Numbered from the stretch's first letter, positions 1-8,164 are shown. The stretch: DNA of 64,000 nt from Salinicola socius (GCF_001937195.1 NZ_MSDO01000007.1:80440-144439); one strand, 5' to 3'. The notes: a model not told the origin generated them from the sequence alone. Made by a program: numbers and translations.

Positions 1-1784
1 CGCAGCGTCGCGAGTCGATGGCGATACTGAATTTCCGCCTGACCATCGAGACGGCTGCCTCCGCCCTGATCGTCACCGCGCTCGACGCCGAGATTCCAGC
101 CCCAGCCGCCGTCCAGCGGTGCGGAGCGTGCGTAGCGGGCTTGCTCGCGGACCTCGCCGGTGGCATCGCGATACGTGCCCACCGAGGCCACGCCGCCGGT
201 GCCCGGCAGCGAGAAGGTCAATTGCGCGAGGCCCGCCCAGGATTCGCCGGGCTCGCGGCTCGCCGTCAGTGCCAGCTGCGCCCCGGCGCCCAGCGACCGC
301 TGGTAGGAGAGATTGAGCAGACGCGAGGTATAGTCGTCACCACGAATGTCGAAATAGCCCGCCGCGACGCTACCCCACTCCCCCAGCGAAGCGCTGGCGG
401 TCACTTGACCGCGCTGTTCGGCGCCATCGTGAAAATCGTCCGCCGCCAGCCTGGATAGATCGCTGAACCCGGATTCGCGTTCTTCCCAGCGCGCGCCGAC
501 GCTGAAGGTGGAGCCGCGATATTCGTACCCGGCGCTCCAGGCGTTGCCGCTGCGCCGGGCGTCGCTGTGCTGCAGGGCGAGTTCCAGCGTTCCCAGACGC
601 CACAGCCGCAAGGTACTGCCGGCGCCGCCCAGGGCCAGCGACTCGGCGGTTTCGGCATGGGTGCCGAGCGTCAGCCAGTCGAGCACGCCATAGCGATAAG
701 AGGCGTCTGCCGCCGCCTGCCCGTAGCCAAAATTGCGCTGCGCGTAGTCCTCGCGCAGTGCACCGGCGCCGATGCTATAGCTCGAAAGCCCCGGTCGCAG
801 CAATTCGTTGGTGACGTAGAACGGCAGCGTGGTCACCACGCGCTGGCCCGAGGCATCGCGGGTGACGATCGTCGCCTCGCCCGCACCATTGAGCGTGGAG
901 ATATCGGCGAAGGTGAACGGGCCGGGGGCGATATCCTGACGGTCGATACGATTGCCATCGATCAGCAGGTCGACCGTCGTCGGCACCTCGGTGCTGCCGG
1001 CAAAGGCGGGTAACGGATAGGTGACGAGATCGGGTCGGATCGAGAAGTCTCGCGAGAGCTGCAACCCGCCGAGCCTGACTGCCCGGGTCCAGGCCAGCGG
1101 GCGAGTGATCACGTCGCCCACTTCCAGCGTACGCAGAGAATCCTGATCGAAGCTGCGCCAGGTCGTGTCGTAGCGGATGTAGCCGTCGTCGGACTCGCCG
1201 GACGGCGTATCCCACAGTTGATAGCGAAATCGACCGGTGCTGCTGAAGGCGCCGCCGATGCCGAAGACGCGCAGCTCGTGCCACAGCGAGGTGCGCGTGC
1301 GACCGGTGTCGACGCGGCTGGTATAGAGGTCATAGTTGATCAGCGCGCCCGGCGTGCTGCGCGCCGGCTCCACGCTCGGTGCCGGGCGCCCCGCCAGCAT
1401 CTGCGGTGGCAGCCAGGCGCCGGGCACATCGAGATAGAGGCGCTGGTTGACGGCGTCGTAACGCAGCTTGGCCCGATCCAGCGCCGCAAGATCGACCTCG
1501 CTGGCATCGCCCAGGGCACTCGGTAGCGCCATGCCGCCGAGTGCCTCGCGTTCCACCCAGAAGTGCTCGCCCTGTTTGCGCACGGATACCACCCTCGCCG
1601 TCGAGCGTGTGTTGACGATCAGTTCGAGATAGAGACTTTCCGAGGTGTCGGTCTGCGTCGCCAGCGCCGTCGGGGGCGGCGGCAGCCCCTGGTCGGCCAG
1701 CGCCGCGGAGGGATCGGTAGCGACGCTCAGCAGCAGCAAACCGAGGCGGGGCGTCGAACACACGCCGGATCGACGCCCGCTCAA
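1..1784 (-). CDS. Fimbrial outer-membrane usher (Csu/archaic type), 3' part beyond the window
   Basis: Outer-membrane usher that would assemble and secrete the pilus subunits encoded upstream. The frame stays open to the left edge, so the C-terminus is missing. Visible usher features are the early RLYLDVPGAWLPP stretch, LINYDLY, the segment around PSGESDDGYIRYDTTWR, the VDLLIDGN and PGPFTFADIS motifs of the barrel/plug region, then repeated beta-rich segments. The only in-frame starts are TTG at 1784, overlapping the chaperone TGA as TTGA, and GTG at 1763. I chose TTG because it gives a basic N-terminus before the hydrophobic LGLLLLSVA signal segment. Fourth gene of the pilus operon; an adhesin gene probably follows outside the window. 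Confidence 0.85.
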   Translation of the reverse strand, partial: MSGRRSGVCSTPRLGLLLLSVATDPSAALADQGLPPPPTALATQTDTSESLYLELIVNTRSTARVVSVRKQGEHFWVEREALGGMALPSALGDASEVDLAALDRAKLRYDAVNQRLYLDVPGAWLPPQMLAGRPAPSVEPARSTPGALINYDLYTSRVDTGRTRTSLWHELRVFGIGGAFSSTGRFRYQLWDTPSGESDDGYIRYDTTWRSFDQDSLRTLEVGDVITRPLAWTRAVRLGGLQLSRDFSIRPDLVTYPLPAFAGSTEVPTTVDLLIDGNRIDRQDIAPGPFTFADISTLNGAGEATIVTRDASGQRVVTTLPFYVTNELLRPGLSSYSIGAGALREDYAQRNFGYGQAAADASYRYGVLDWLTLGTHAETAESLALGGAGSTLRLWRLGTLELALQHSDARRSGNAWSAGYEYRGSTFSVGARWEERESGFSDLSRLAADDFHDGAEQRGQVTASASLGEWGSVAAGYFDIRGDDYTSRLLNLSYQRSLGAGAQLALTASREPGESWAGLAQLTFSLPGTGGVASVGTYRDATGEVREQARYARSAPLDGGWGWNLGVERGDDQGGGSRLDGQAEIQYRHRLATL

Positions 1785-2605
1785 GACGCATCATCGGCCT
1801 GGTCGACGACCACCGCCGACTGCCCGTTGATGCGTGCGCGAAGCGACTCGATGGGCATGGAGGAAGGCAGCGGCCAGCGTTGGGCGCTGTGGGGCAGGAC
1901 GTAGCCCAGCAGCCCGTCGGCGAGGGTCATCGAGCGGCCCTCGCCTTCGATAGTGACCTCGGTGAGCCGGGCATGGCGATCGCCACGATTGATCATCTCC
2001 AGCATCGCCTGGCCCTGCTGCCGGACGACGCGCCACTCGAGATGCGTATCGGCGGCACCGCCGTCGCCGTGTGACGAGACAGGCGTCAGCCCCTCACCGT
2101 AGCTGAACAGCGGTAACGAGTAACGCATCTGCAGATGGATGCCGGCGCGGGTCGGTCCACCGCTTGGCGTATCGCTGCGCTGGGGTATCTCGTCGAGGAT
2201 CACGCGCCATGCCGCCTCGACGCCAGGCGGTGTCGGCGTCTGACGAATCAATCTGACCAGATGACGCTCGCCGGGGCCGATCTGCATCATCGGCGGACTG
2301 CCGATCACGTCCTGCTGCTGGCGATAGCGGTTGCCGCCGTTGGCCTGCTCCCAGCCGAACACGCGTACCTGGATCCAGGTCGGCGACTCTCCCCGGTTCT
2401 CGACCCAGAGTGCCGCCGCCGACTCGCCGGGCTCGAACACCGGCTGAACCGGCCAGAGCAGCAGCGTCGCAGCCATCGCCGAGTACGGCATCGCCAGCCA
2501 TCCAGCCAGCATCGTCATGGTCAACAGCACTGCCGTCGCAAGGGATGCGCCACGGGATGTCGCCTGCGTCCGTGCACGCGAGTCGCGCTGTCGTGTTCTA
2601 ATCAT
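1781..2605 (-). CDS. Periplasmic pilus chaperone (PapD-like, Csu system)
   Basis: Periplasmic immunoglobulin-fold chaperone that caps pilus subunits and hands them to the usher. The 274-residue product has a basic N-terminus and hydrophobic signal segment (about residues 20-46, ending SAMAA). It then shows family features: the LLLWPVQPVFEPGESAAALW first strand, VFGWEQANG, PPMMQIGPGERHLVRLIRQ and a C-terminal domain ending in a DGLLGYVLPHSAQRWPLP stretch. The start ATG at 2605 has GGAG upstream and lies next to the TAG of the preceding subunit gene. A longer reading back to 3103 is open but antisense to nothing useful and lacks family similarity. Third gene of the operon. Confidence 0.87.
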   Translation of the reverse strand: MIRTRQRDSRARTQATSRGASLATAVLLTMTMLAGWLAMPYSAMAATLLLWPVQPVFEPGESAAALWVENRGESPTWIQVRVFGWEQANGGNRYRQQQDVIGSPPMMQIGPGERHLVRLIRQTPTPPGVEAAWRVILDEIPQRSDTPSGGPTRAGIHLQMRYSLPLFSYGEGLTPVSSHGDGGAADTHLEWRVVRQQGQAMLEMINRGDRHARLTEVTIEGEGRSMTLADGLLGYVLPHSAQRWPLPSSMPIESLRARINGQSAVVVDQADDAS

Positions 2606-2607
2606 TG

Positions 2608-3135
2608 CTACCACTCCAGCGTCACCGTCAATCGATCCGTATAGCTTCCCGCCGCCGCGTTCCCCGGCAGTGCCAGGCGCCCGTAGATCGGCAGCGCTAC
2701 CGTCGTCGCCCCCTCGGCGAGGTCGAAAGAGACCGGTTCGTCGATACCGATCGGCTGCTGCAGGCCGGCATCGGCAAACAGTGTGTAGGTCAGCGACGCG
2801 CCGCCACCGGTGCGGGCAAGCTGGCGCGTGCCGCCAGACGCATGCAGGCCACCGTCGACGCGCAGGGTCAGCGCGATACCTGGTGTGCAGTCGAGCACGA
2901 CACCGCCGGTCTGGACGAAGGTTGCCACCTGGACCGCCTCGGAGAGCGCCGACGCCGTGCCAAAATCCAGCTGGCCCAATTCGCCGACGTTGCCAACACT
3001 CTGTCCGGTACCGTTGACCAGACATCCCTCGGTGATCGTGGCGGAGACCTGAAAACTGCTTTGCGGCAGTGACTGCGCCATCGCCGTGCCAAGGCTCAAC
3101 CACACCGACACCGCCCCGATCAGGGCGGTTCTCAT
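2608..3135 (-). CDS. SCPU-domain (spore coat U) pilus subunit, second copy
   Basis: A 175-residue exported pilin-like subunit of the archaic chaperone-usher family. The signal peptide ends near residue 20 (GTAMAQ). The mature part carries the SCPU pattern: ATITEGCLVNG with the first cysteine, LDFGTASAL, VLDCTPG with the partner cysteine, LTYTLFADAG and the final PIYGRL...AGSYTDRLTVTLEW strand. Its ATG overlaps the stop of the preceding subunit gene by one base (TGATG), which implies translational coupling. Probably a minor or adaptor subunit, by analogy with CsuA/CsuB sets. Confidence 0.85.
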   Translation of the reverse strand: MRTALIGAVSVWLSLGTAMAQSLPQSSFQVSATITEGCLVNGTGQSVGNVGELGQLDFGTASALSEAVQVATFVQTGGVVLDCTPGIALTLRVDGGLHASGGTRQLARTGGGASLTYTLFADAGLQQPIGIDEPVSFDLAEGATTVALPIYGRLALPGNAAAGSYTDRLTVTLEW

Positions 3136-3680
3136 CAGAACGTCAGCACGACGTTCAAGGTGTCGGCGTAGTCACCCGCGGTCAGGCCCTCCTGGCCGAA
3201 GGCGCGGCCATAAAGCTCCAGGGTCTGCGGGTTGATGCCATCGGGTTCACCGGCCAAGGTGGTCGGCGTATTGAGACCCAGCTCGTTGGTACGAGCGGCG
3301 TCGGTATAGAGCGAGTAAGGGATGAAGCTGGTGCCGTTGGTCATCGCGTGGGTGCCCGCGGCACCGCCGGCCCCATCATTGGCGCCACCAGTAATGGCGA
3401 CGGCGGGCTCGGTGCCCGGAGAGCAGAGGACTTCAATCGCCCCGCCGCCGCTTTCCACTTCGCTGTCAGCCTGGTCGAACAGCGTGGTCTGAGTGCCGAA
3501 GTCCAGTGCACCGAAGTCCAGTCCTTCGGTATCCGTTGAGCCGTTGATGCTGCAGGCCTCGGTCAACGTCATCGTCACGTCGATGGTGCCCGTCACTTCT
3601 TGCGCCTGAACTTGTAGCGACGTGAGGCCAACCAGCGCTACGGTCGCCGACGCCATCTGGACCCGATTTCTAGTGAGCAT
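3135..3680 (-). CDS. SCPU-domain (spore coat U) pilus subunit, first gene of operon
   Basis: A 181-residue subunit with signal peptide (cleavage near LQVQAQ, about residue 28). SCPU motifs are LTEACSINGSTD, LDFGALDFGTQT, IEVLCSPGTEP, FIPYSLYTDAAR, LELYGRAF and a C-terminal AGDYADTLNVVLTF strand. It is less basic and more glycine/aspartate-rich than the second subunit. It is the promoter-proximal gene, preceded by a very strong Shine-Dalgarno (GGGAGGAG) for the ATG at 3680. That fits the major shaft subunit, which is made in greatest amount. In-frame codons back to 3794 exist but lack a ribosome site. Confidence 0.85.
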   Translation of the reverse strand: MLTRNRVQMASATVALVGLTSLQVQAQEVTGTIDVTMTLTEACSINGSTDTEGLDFGALDFGTQTTLFDQADSEVESGGGAIEVLCSPGTEPAVAITGGANDGAGGAAGTHAMTNGTSFIPYSLYTDAARTNELGLNTPTTLAGEPDGINPQTLELYGRAFGQEGLTAGDYADTLNVVLTF

Positions 3681-4279
3681 GGTATGACTCCTCCCTGCGG
3701 GATAATTGCTCGACACCCTAATCTGCCTATCGACACTCGTTGAATGGCCGTCCGTTACCGGACTAGCCTCTGTTACTGCCTTTTGAAGAACCACTGACAG
3801 ACGGTTTACCCGCTGATTTTGTGGATAATAAACTGACCACTTACATTACGGCCCCGTTTGAAAGATACGGCCGTTGGGGGGCACTGAAGCTGATAGGCCT
3901 GATATTCAGCGGCGTGCGACGAGCATGAGAAACCTAATACTTGCCAGCATAGCATCGACTTTTACAATAAAGTAAACCCTGAATGAAACTTAGGATTTAT
4001 TTTGCAAAAGAACCAAAACATTTAAATCACTATTTAATTCAACGAGCGATAACTCAGGTCTTTAGACAAACCACATGTCATTAACGTCAATCAACATTCT
4101 GGAGACGTTTTGTTATCAGTTTTGATCCGCGGCCAGACTCGATATCTCAGGCCTGTTAGAGAAACCGGTGGAGAACCTCGGGAAAGGAAAGTGTTGTTAA
4201 CCCCTGAACTGGCGATAACCCAGACCGTCAAGATCGGATACCCTGAACTCCCCACCCAGCCAGAAGAGAGGAGATTCGC
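3681..4279. other. Non-coding AT-rich region between pilus operon and phosphatase gene
   Basis: About 600 bases without a convincing gene. The stretch 3940-4110 is clearly more AT-rich than its surroundings and is a likely place for the pilus promoter and regulator binding. A small inverted repeat, GTCCG-TTAC-CGGAC, lies at 3750-3763 in the leader of the pilus transcript. A 70-codon reading from 4110 on the plus strand overlaps the phosphatase start and has no ribosome site, so I do not call it. I looked for but did not recognise a cyclic-di-GMP riboswitch. Confidence 0.6.
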
Positions 4280-5119
4280 ATGCCAGCCAGAGCCATCAGC
4301 CTCGAGCAACAGCAGCGCCTGATCGAGATTGTGCGCGATGCCGCCAGGACCGAGATCCTGCCGCGCTTTCGCAATCTCTCCGAGGACGCGATCCGTTCGA
4401 AGAGCGCGCCGGACGATCTGGTGACCGACGCCGACCAGGGCGCAGAGCGGATGATGACGGCGGCGATCCGCGAGCTAATGCCGGAGGCGACGGTGATCGG
4501 CGAGGAAGCGGTGGCCGACGGCAGCGCCAATCTCGACGACATCGCCGGCGCCGAGCTGGCGCTGATCATCGACCCGGTCGATGGCACCTGGAACTTCGCC
4601 CGCGGGCTCAATCAGTTCGGGGTGATTCTGGCGGCGACCAGCTTCGGCGAGACGATCTTCGGCCTGCTCTACGATCCGCTGGCGGACGACTGGATCGTCG
4701 CCCGTCACGGCGAAGGCGCCTGGTTCGGCCGCCCCGATGGCACCCAGCGCCAGCTGCAGGTGTCGGCCACCGACAAGTTCGACGAGATGGTCGGTTCCAC
4801 CTCGATCCGGCTGTTCGCCAAGCCGCAGCAGTACCAGCTGGCGGCGACCTTCCCCGACTTCCAGCGCATGATGGCGTTCGGCTGCGCCTGCCACGAATAT
4901 CGCACCATGGCGTTCGGCTTCGTCGACTTCATGCTCACCGGCAAGCTGATGCCGTGGGATCATGCCGCGGGGCTGATGATCCACGCCGAAGCCGGCGGCC
5001 ATTCGGCGCTGCTGGACGGCACACCCTACCAGCCGACGATCCACCAGGGCACGGTGCTGGCCGCCAGCTCGCGGGCGCACTGGGAGCAGCTGCGCGAGAA
5101 GTTCAGCTTTCTGGGCTAA
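4280..5119 (+). CDS. Inositol monophosphatase family protein (HisN/SuhB-like)
   Basis: Mg-dependent phosphomonoesterase of the inositol monophosphatase superfamily, 279 residues. Metal-binding motifs are visible: GEEAVADG (about 75-82), DPVDGTWNFARG (about 97-108) and the C-terminal WDHAAGLMIHAEAGG (about 224-238). Substrates in this family include inositol phosphate, histidinol phosphate and PAP, and the sequence alone does not decide. It is more divergent than a standard SuhB, which argues for a histidinol-phosphatase-like or general sugar-phosphatase role. The ATG at 4280 is preceded by GAGAGGAG. It is a single-gene unit followed by a structured repeat and a terminator. Confidence 0.85.
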   Translation: MPARAISLEQQQRLIEIVRDAARTEILPRFRNLSEDAIRSKSAPDDLVTDADQGAERMMTAAIRELMPEATVIGEEAVADGSANLDDIAGAELALIIDPVDGTWNFARGLNQFGVILAATSFGETIFGLLYDPLADDWIVARHGEGAWFGRPDGTQRQLQVSATDKFDEMVGSTSIRLFAKPQQYQLAATFPDFQRMMAFGCACHEYRTMAFGFVDFMLTGKLMPWDHAAGLMIHAEAGGHSALLDGTPYQPTIHQGTVLAASSRAHWEQLREKFSFLG

Positions 5120-5127
5120 AAAGTGCC

Positions 5128-5238
5128 TGCGCTCGCCCATGCGGCGTTAAAAATTGGTTCAAAATGCTCATTTACACCCCGTAAACTCCGCGTTTTCGCC
5201 AATTTTTGCCTTGCCTGGCCTTCGCTCGTCGACTTTTT
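5128..5238 (+). repeat. Dispersed structured intergenic element, copy 1
   Basis: A palindromic element just after the phosphatase stop. It has a GGC/GCC closing pair (5143-5145 with 5208-5210), a 9-bp stem AAAAATTGG/CCAATTTTT (5149-5157 with 5199-5207), invariant internal segments TCAAAATGCTCA and CTCCGC, and a terminal hairpin TTTAC-ACCCC-GTAAA (5171-5185). A second copy lies at 44763-44873, about 70% identical and ungapped in the core. Flanks AGTGCCTGCG (5123) and CGCAGGGCACT (5240) also form an imperfect outer inverted repeat in this copy only. Confidence 0.8.
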
Positions 5239-5279
5239 ACGCAGGGCACTGGCCATCATCATTGACCACCAAGACGACG

Positions 5280-5313
5280 AAAACCGGCGCCGAGAAGGCG
5301 CCGGTTTTCTTTT
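5280..5313. terminator. Bidirectional rho-independent terminator
   Basis: Perfect 12-bp stem AAAACCGGCGCC/GGCGCCGGTTTT with a GAGAA loop, followed by a T-rich run on the plus strand; the A-run on the left gives the matching T-run on the minus strand. It separates the plus-strand phosphatase gene from the convergent reductase gene. Confidence 0.9.
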
Positions 5314-5351
5314 CTGTAGCCGATCGGGACGAACCGCTCAGACAGACCGAA

Positions 5352-6425
5352 TCAGGGAATGATCTTCTCGGCGCGCAGGCGATCGAACAGATCGAAGAAC
5401 GCCGCTCGCGTTTCGCGGAAGTGATCGAAGCCGAAGTCGCGAGACTTGGTGGTGTCGTTGACGCACTCCTGATCGCGGCCGAGATCCGCATCGGTGTGCC
5501 ACCAGGAGGCCAGCTTGGCGACATCCGGCTCGACCAGATCGTGCTTTTCGGCAATCTCGCGCCAGGTCGATTCGGCACCGGCCATCTGCGTTTCCAACGG
5601 CTGCATCGACTCCGGGTCGTCCGAGGCTTCGGGCCCCTGACTTTCTAGACCAAAGTACTCACCGATCTCGCGCCACATCCGGCGCCAGCGGAACACATCG
5701 CCATTGACGGTGTTGAAGGCCTGATTGGCAGCGCCCGGCGTGGTGGCGGCCCACTCCATCTGTCGCGCCAGCACCAGTGCGTCGGTCATGTCGGTGAGCG
5801 CATTCCACTGCGTCTGCGAACCGGGATAGACGAACGGCTGGCCGGTCGCCTGGCAGATCGAGGCGTAGACCGCGATCGTCGTGCCCATGTTCATGGCATT
5901 GCCGCGGGCGTAGCCGATCACGGTATGCGGGCGATGCACGTTCCAGGCGAAGCCGTGGCGCTCGGCGGCTTCGAACAGCACGTCTTCCAGTGCGTAGTAG
6001 AAGTTGTCGCCCGGCACGCGCGGCTCGGATTCGCGAAACGGCGTCTCGATCCGGCCGCTACCGTAGGCCTCGAACGAACCCAGATACTGCTTGGTACCGG
6101 TCACCAGCGAGGCGTGATCCAGCTTGTCGCTGTCGAGCGCGTCGAACAGGTTGCGCATCATCTGGCTATTGGCCTCGACGTTGGCCTTCTCGTTGTCGCG
6201 CCGAATCCAGGTGCAGTAGAAGACGTGGGTGATCGGCAGGCCGGCCAGCGCCTGCTCGGTGGCGGGCTTGTCCAGCAGATCGGCGGCAACGGGAATCACG
6301 CCGCTCTGTTCGGTGGCGCGACGAGAAAGGCCGTAGACGGTCCAGCCGCTGGCCACCAGGTAAGATGCCAGATTGCCGCCGGTGATGCCGGTGGCGCCGA
6401 CGACGAGTGCAGTCCCTTTACGCAT
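5352..6425 (-). CDS. SDR-family NAD(P)-dependent reductase, PRISE-like
   Basis: A 357-residue extended short-chain dehydrogenase. The N-terminal nucleotide fold is shown by LVVGATGITGGNLASYL (residues 7-23). The catalytic region reads GDNFYYALEDVL, matching the NFYY(x)xEDxL motif of the progesterone 5-beta-reductase/iridoid-synthase-like (PRISE) group rather than the usual YxxxK. In plants those enzymes reduce activated C=C bonds of enones; the bacterial substrate is unknown. HRPHTVIGYARGNAMNMG and the late tryptophan-rich WRRMWREIGEYFG are also typical. ATG at 6425, with AAAGGAGG upstream. It is divergent from the LysR gene at 6597, which probably controls it. Confidence 0.82.
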   Translation of the reverse strand: MRKGTALVVGATGITGGNLASYLVASGWTVYGLSRRATEQSGVIPVAADLLDKPATEQALAGLPITHVFYCTWIRRDNEKANVEANSQMMRNLFDALDSDKLDHASLVTGTKQYLGSFEAYGSGRIETPFRESEPRVPGDNFYYALEDVLFEAAERHGFAWNVHRPHTVIGYARGNAMNMGTTIAVYASICQATGQPFVYPGSQTQWNALTDMTDALVLARQMEWAATTPGAANQAFNTVNGDVFRWRRMWREIGEYFGLESQGPEASDDPESMQPLETQMAGAESTWREIAEKHDLVEPDVAKLASWWHTDADLGRDQECVNDTTKSRDFGFDHFRETRAAFFDLFDRLRAEKIIP

Positions 6426-6547
6426 GGTCGATGACCTCCTTTCGAGTCAGGGAGTCGAGTCAGGAAGATCCGGTATCTTGCCGGATCGATGAACGCAGTC
6501 TGGTAGGCTCCGATCGTTGCTACAATCGAAAGTGTCGCAAATCTTTA

Positions 6548-6562
6548 TTGCGCCAGACGCAA
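6548..6562. promoter_or_regulatory. Candidate LysR operator (TTGCG-N5-CGCAA)
   Basis: A perfect 5-bp inverted repeat with T-N11-A spacing, the usual LysR-type binding pattern, 34 bases upstream of the LysR gene and in the shared divergent promoter region. A further CGCAA at 6536-6540 forms a second overlapping dyad with the same TTGCG. Confidence 0.5.
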
Positions 6563-6596
6563 CCTTAGACATTTCAAAGCACTGGATTTCAACGTC

Positions 6597-7574
6597 GTGA
6601 ATCTCAATTCGCTGGATCTCAACGCCCTGCGCGTGTTCGAAAGGGTCGCGGCGACCGGCAGTTTCACCGCGGCCGCGCATCACTTCCACCGTGCGGTCTC
6701 CTCGGTATCCCGCCAGATTCGCGGGCTGGAAGAGGCGGTCGGGCAACCGCTGCTGTATCGACATACCCGTGCGGTCACCCTGACCGAGGCGGGAGAGCGC
6801 TACTACGAGGAAGTGCGCGAGATTCTGGAGCGACTCGATCTTGCCACCGAAGCGCTGACCTATCCCGACCCCGAGCCGAGCGGCGTGCTACGGATCAATG
6901 CGCCGGTCGCCTTCGGCCAGCGCCAGATCGTGCCGCTGCTGCATCGGTTCCAGCGTCAGCATGCCGGTATCACCGCCGAACTGCAGCTGAGCGATCACGT
7001 CGTCGATCCGGTGCGCGAGGGTCACGACATCACCTTTCGCGTTGGCGATCTGGCCGACTCCTCGCTGGTCGCACGGCGTCTGGCGCCGATGAATTACGTG
7101 GTGGCCGCGGCACCGAGCTATCTGGCCGCGAACGGCGAGCCGCGGACGCCCGAGGCACTGAGCGATCACAACTGCCTGCTCTATCAGGGTGAGATGGGCC
7201 GCCAGCGCTGGTATTTCCAGGCGCGGGATCAGCGCGGTTCGACTCCGTTCGAGGTCGCCGGCAACCTCTATAGCAACGATGCCGAGAGCCTGCTGCGCGC
7301 CGCGCTGCTGGGCCAGGGTCTGGTGCTGTTCCCCACCTGGCTGATCGGCGATGCGCTCTCGCGGGGGGAACTGGTGCCGCTGCTCGAAGCGTGGCGTGGC
7401 GAGGTCATGCCCGGCCGCCGCGACATTCACGTGCTGACCACCGAACGTCGCCTACGAACGCGCAAGGTGCGCGCGTTTCTCGACTATCTACGGGAATCGC
7501 TGGCGCCACGTCCGTCCTGGGACCGGTGGCGTGAACACATAGGCGGCCTCTCGAGCGACCATAGACAAACCTAA
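6597..7574 (+). CDS. LysR-family transcriptional regulator
   Basis: A 325-residue LysR regulator. The winged helix-turn-helix is at residues 1-62 (LNALRVFERVAATGSFTAAA, then SSVSRQIRGLEEAVGQPLLY), followed by the effector-binding domain from about residue 92. The start is a GTG at 6597 giving MNLNSLDLNALRVF; no better ATG lies in frame before the helix-turn-helix. Divergent orientation and the palindrome in the 171-base gap suggest it regulates the PRISE-like reductase gene and itself. It belongs to the LTTR class often annotated near oxidoreductases. Confidence 0.88.
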   Translation: MNLNSLDLNALRVFERVAATGSFTAAAHHFHRAVSSVSRQIRGLEEAVGQPLLYRHTRAVTLTEAGERYYEEVREILERLDLATEALTYPDPEPSGVLRINAPVAFGQRQIVPLLHRFQRQHAGITAELQLSDHVVDPVREGHDITFRVGDLADSSLVARRLAPMNYVVAAAPSYLAANGEPRTPEALSDHNCLLYQGEMGRQRWYFQARDQRGSTPFEVAGNLYSNDAESLLRAALLGQGLVLFPTWLIGDALSRGELVPLLEAWRGEVMPGRRDIHVLTTERRLRTRKVRAFLDYLRESLAPRPSWDRWREHIGGLSSDHRQT

Positions 7575-7578
7575 TTAG

Positions 7579-7597
7579 CGATTGAATCGTGCGCGAT
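7579..7597. promoter_or_regulatory. Candidate OhrR operator upstream of ohrR
   Basis: CGATTGAATCG (11-bp palindrome with one central base) followed by four bases and CGAT. It ends 13 bases before the ohrR start. The same CGATTRAATCG-N4-CGAT arrangement lies before ohr (8123-8141). The core resembles the CAATTNAATTG core recalled for characterised OhrR operators. Confidence 0.65.
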
Positions 7598-7610
7598 ATA
7601 GATTGACCGC

Positions 7611-8060
7611 ATGACGACACGCAATAACACCGACGACGCGTTGGCCCTCGAATCGCAGCTCTGCTTCGCGCTCTATTCGACCCAGCTGGCGATGAACAAG
7701 CTCTACCGCAGTCTGCTGCGCGAGCTGGAGCTGACCTATCCGCAGTATCTGGCGATGATGGTGCTGTGGCAGCGGGACCGGCAGACGGTATCGGAGATCG
7801 GCGAGCAGCTCACTCTGGATTCGGCCACGCTGACCCCGCTGCTGAAACGCCTGGAAGCGGCCGGCCTGGTAACGCGGCAGCGCTCGCGGCAGGACGAGCG
7901 GCAGGTGGAGGTCGCCCTGACCGATCAGGGGCGAGCGCTGCGCGACAGGGCAGAATCGATTCCCGAGTCGGTGGGCTGTGCCAGTCAATGCACCCCCGAG
8001 GAGGCGGCCGGACTGCGCGATGCGTTGCATGGGTTGCGTCGGCGTCTCGACACCCCGTAA
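7611..8060 (+). CDS. ohrR: Organic hydroperoxide sensor OhrR (MarR family)
   Basis: A 149-residue MarR-family repressor that senses organic peroxides through cysteine oxidation. The sensing cysteine is Cys18 in [13 protein letters not shown]. Cys127 (and Cys123) near the C-terminus match the two-cysteine class typified by Xanthomonas OhrR. The winged helix (about residues 50-105) is clear: [35 protein letters not shown] and [15 protein letters not shown]. It is located 104 bases upstream of ohr in the same direction, with a matching operator before each gene, so autoregulation plus control of ohr is likely. The codons before ATG 7611 give no better start. Confidence 0.93.
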   Translation: MTTRNNTDDALALESQLCFALYSTQLAMNKLYRSLLRELELTYPQYLAMMVLWQRDRQTVSEIGEQLTLDSATLTPLLKRLEAAGLVTRQRSRQDERQVEVALTDQGRALRDRAESIPESVGCASQCTPEEAAGLRDALHGLRRRLDTP

Positions 8061-8122
8061 AGCGTTGGCGCGTTCGATGGAAGACGATTTTCGACCAACT
8101 TTTTACCCAACTAGATCGTACA

Positions 8123-8141
8123 CGATTAAATCGGCCACGAT
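8123..8141. promoter_or_regulatory. Candidate OhrR operator upstream of ohr
   Basis: CGATTAAATCG-N4-CGAT, the same pattern as before ohrR, ending 23 bases before the ohr start and overlapped on the left by ATCGTACACGAT (8115-8126), so two half-overlapping dyads are present. Confidence 0.65.
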
Positions 8142-8164
8142 CTTGACTCACAAGGAGATTCACC

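Noticed and set aside
3681..4279. Cyclic-di-GMP riboswitch before the pilus operon
   Set aside because: I looked for GEMM-type conserved segments on the minus strand and saw none.
4110..4322. 70-codon reading before the phosphatase gene
   Set aside because: Non-ATG start without ribosome site, overlaps the real gene start and resembles nothing known to me.
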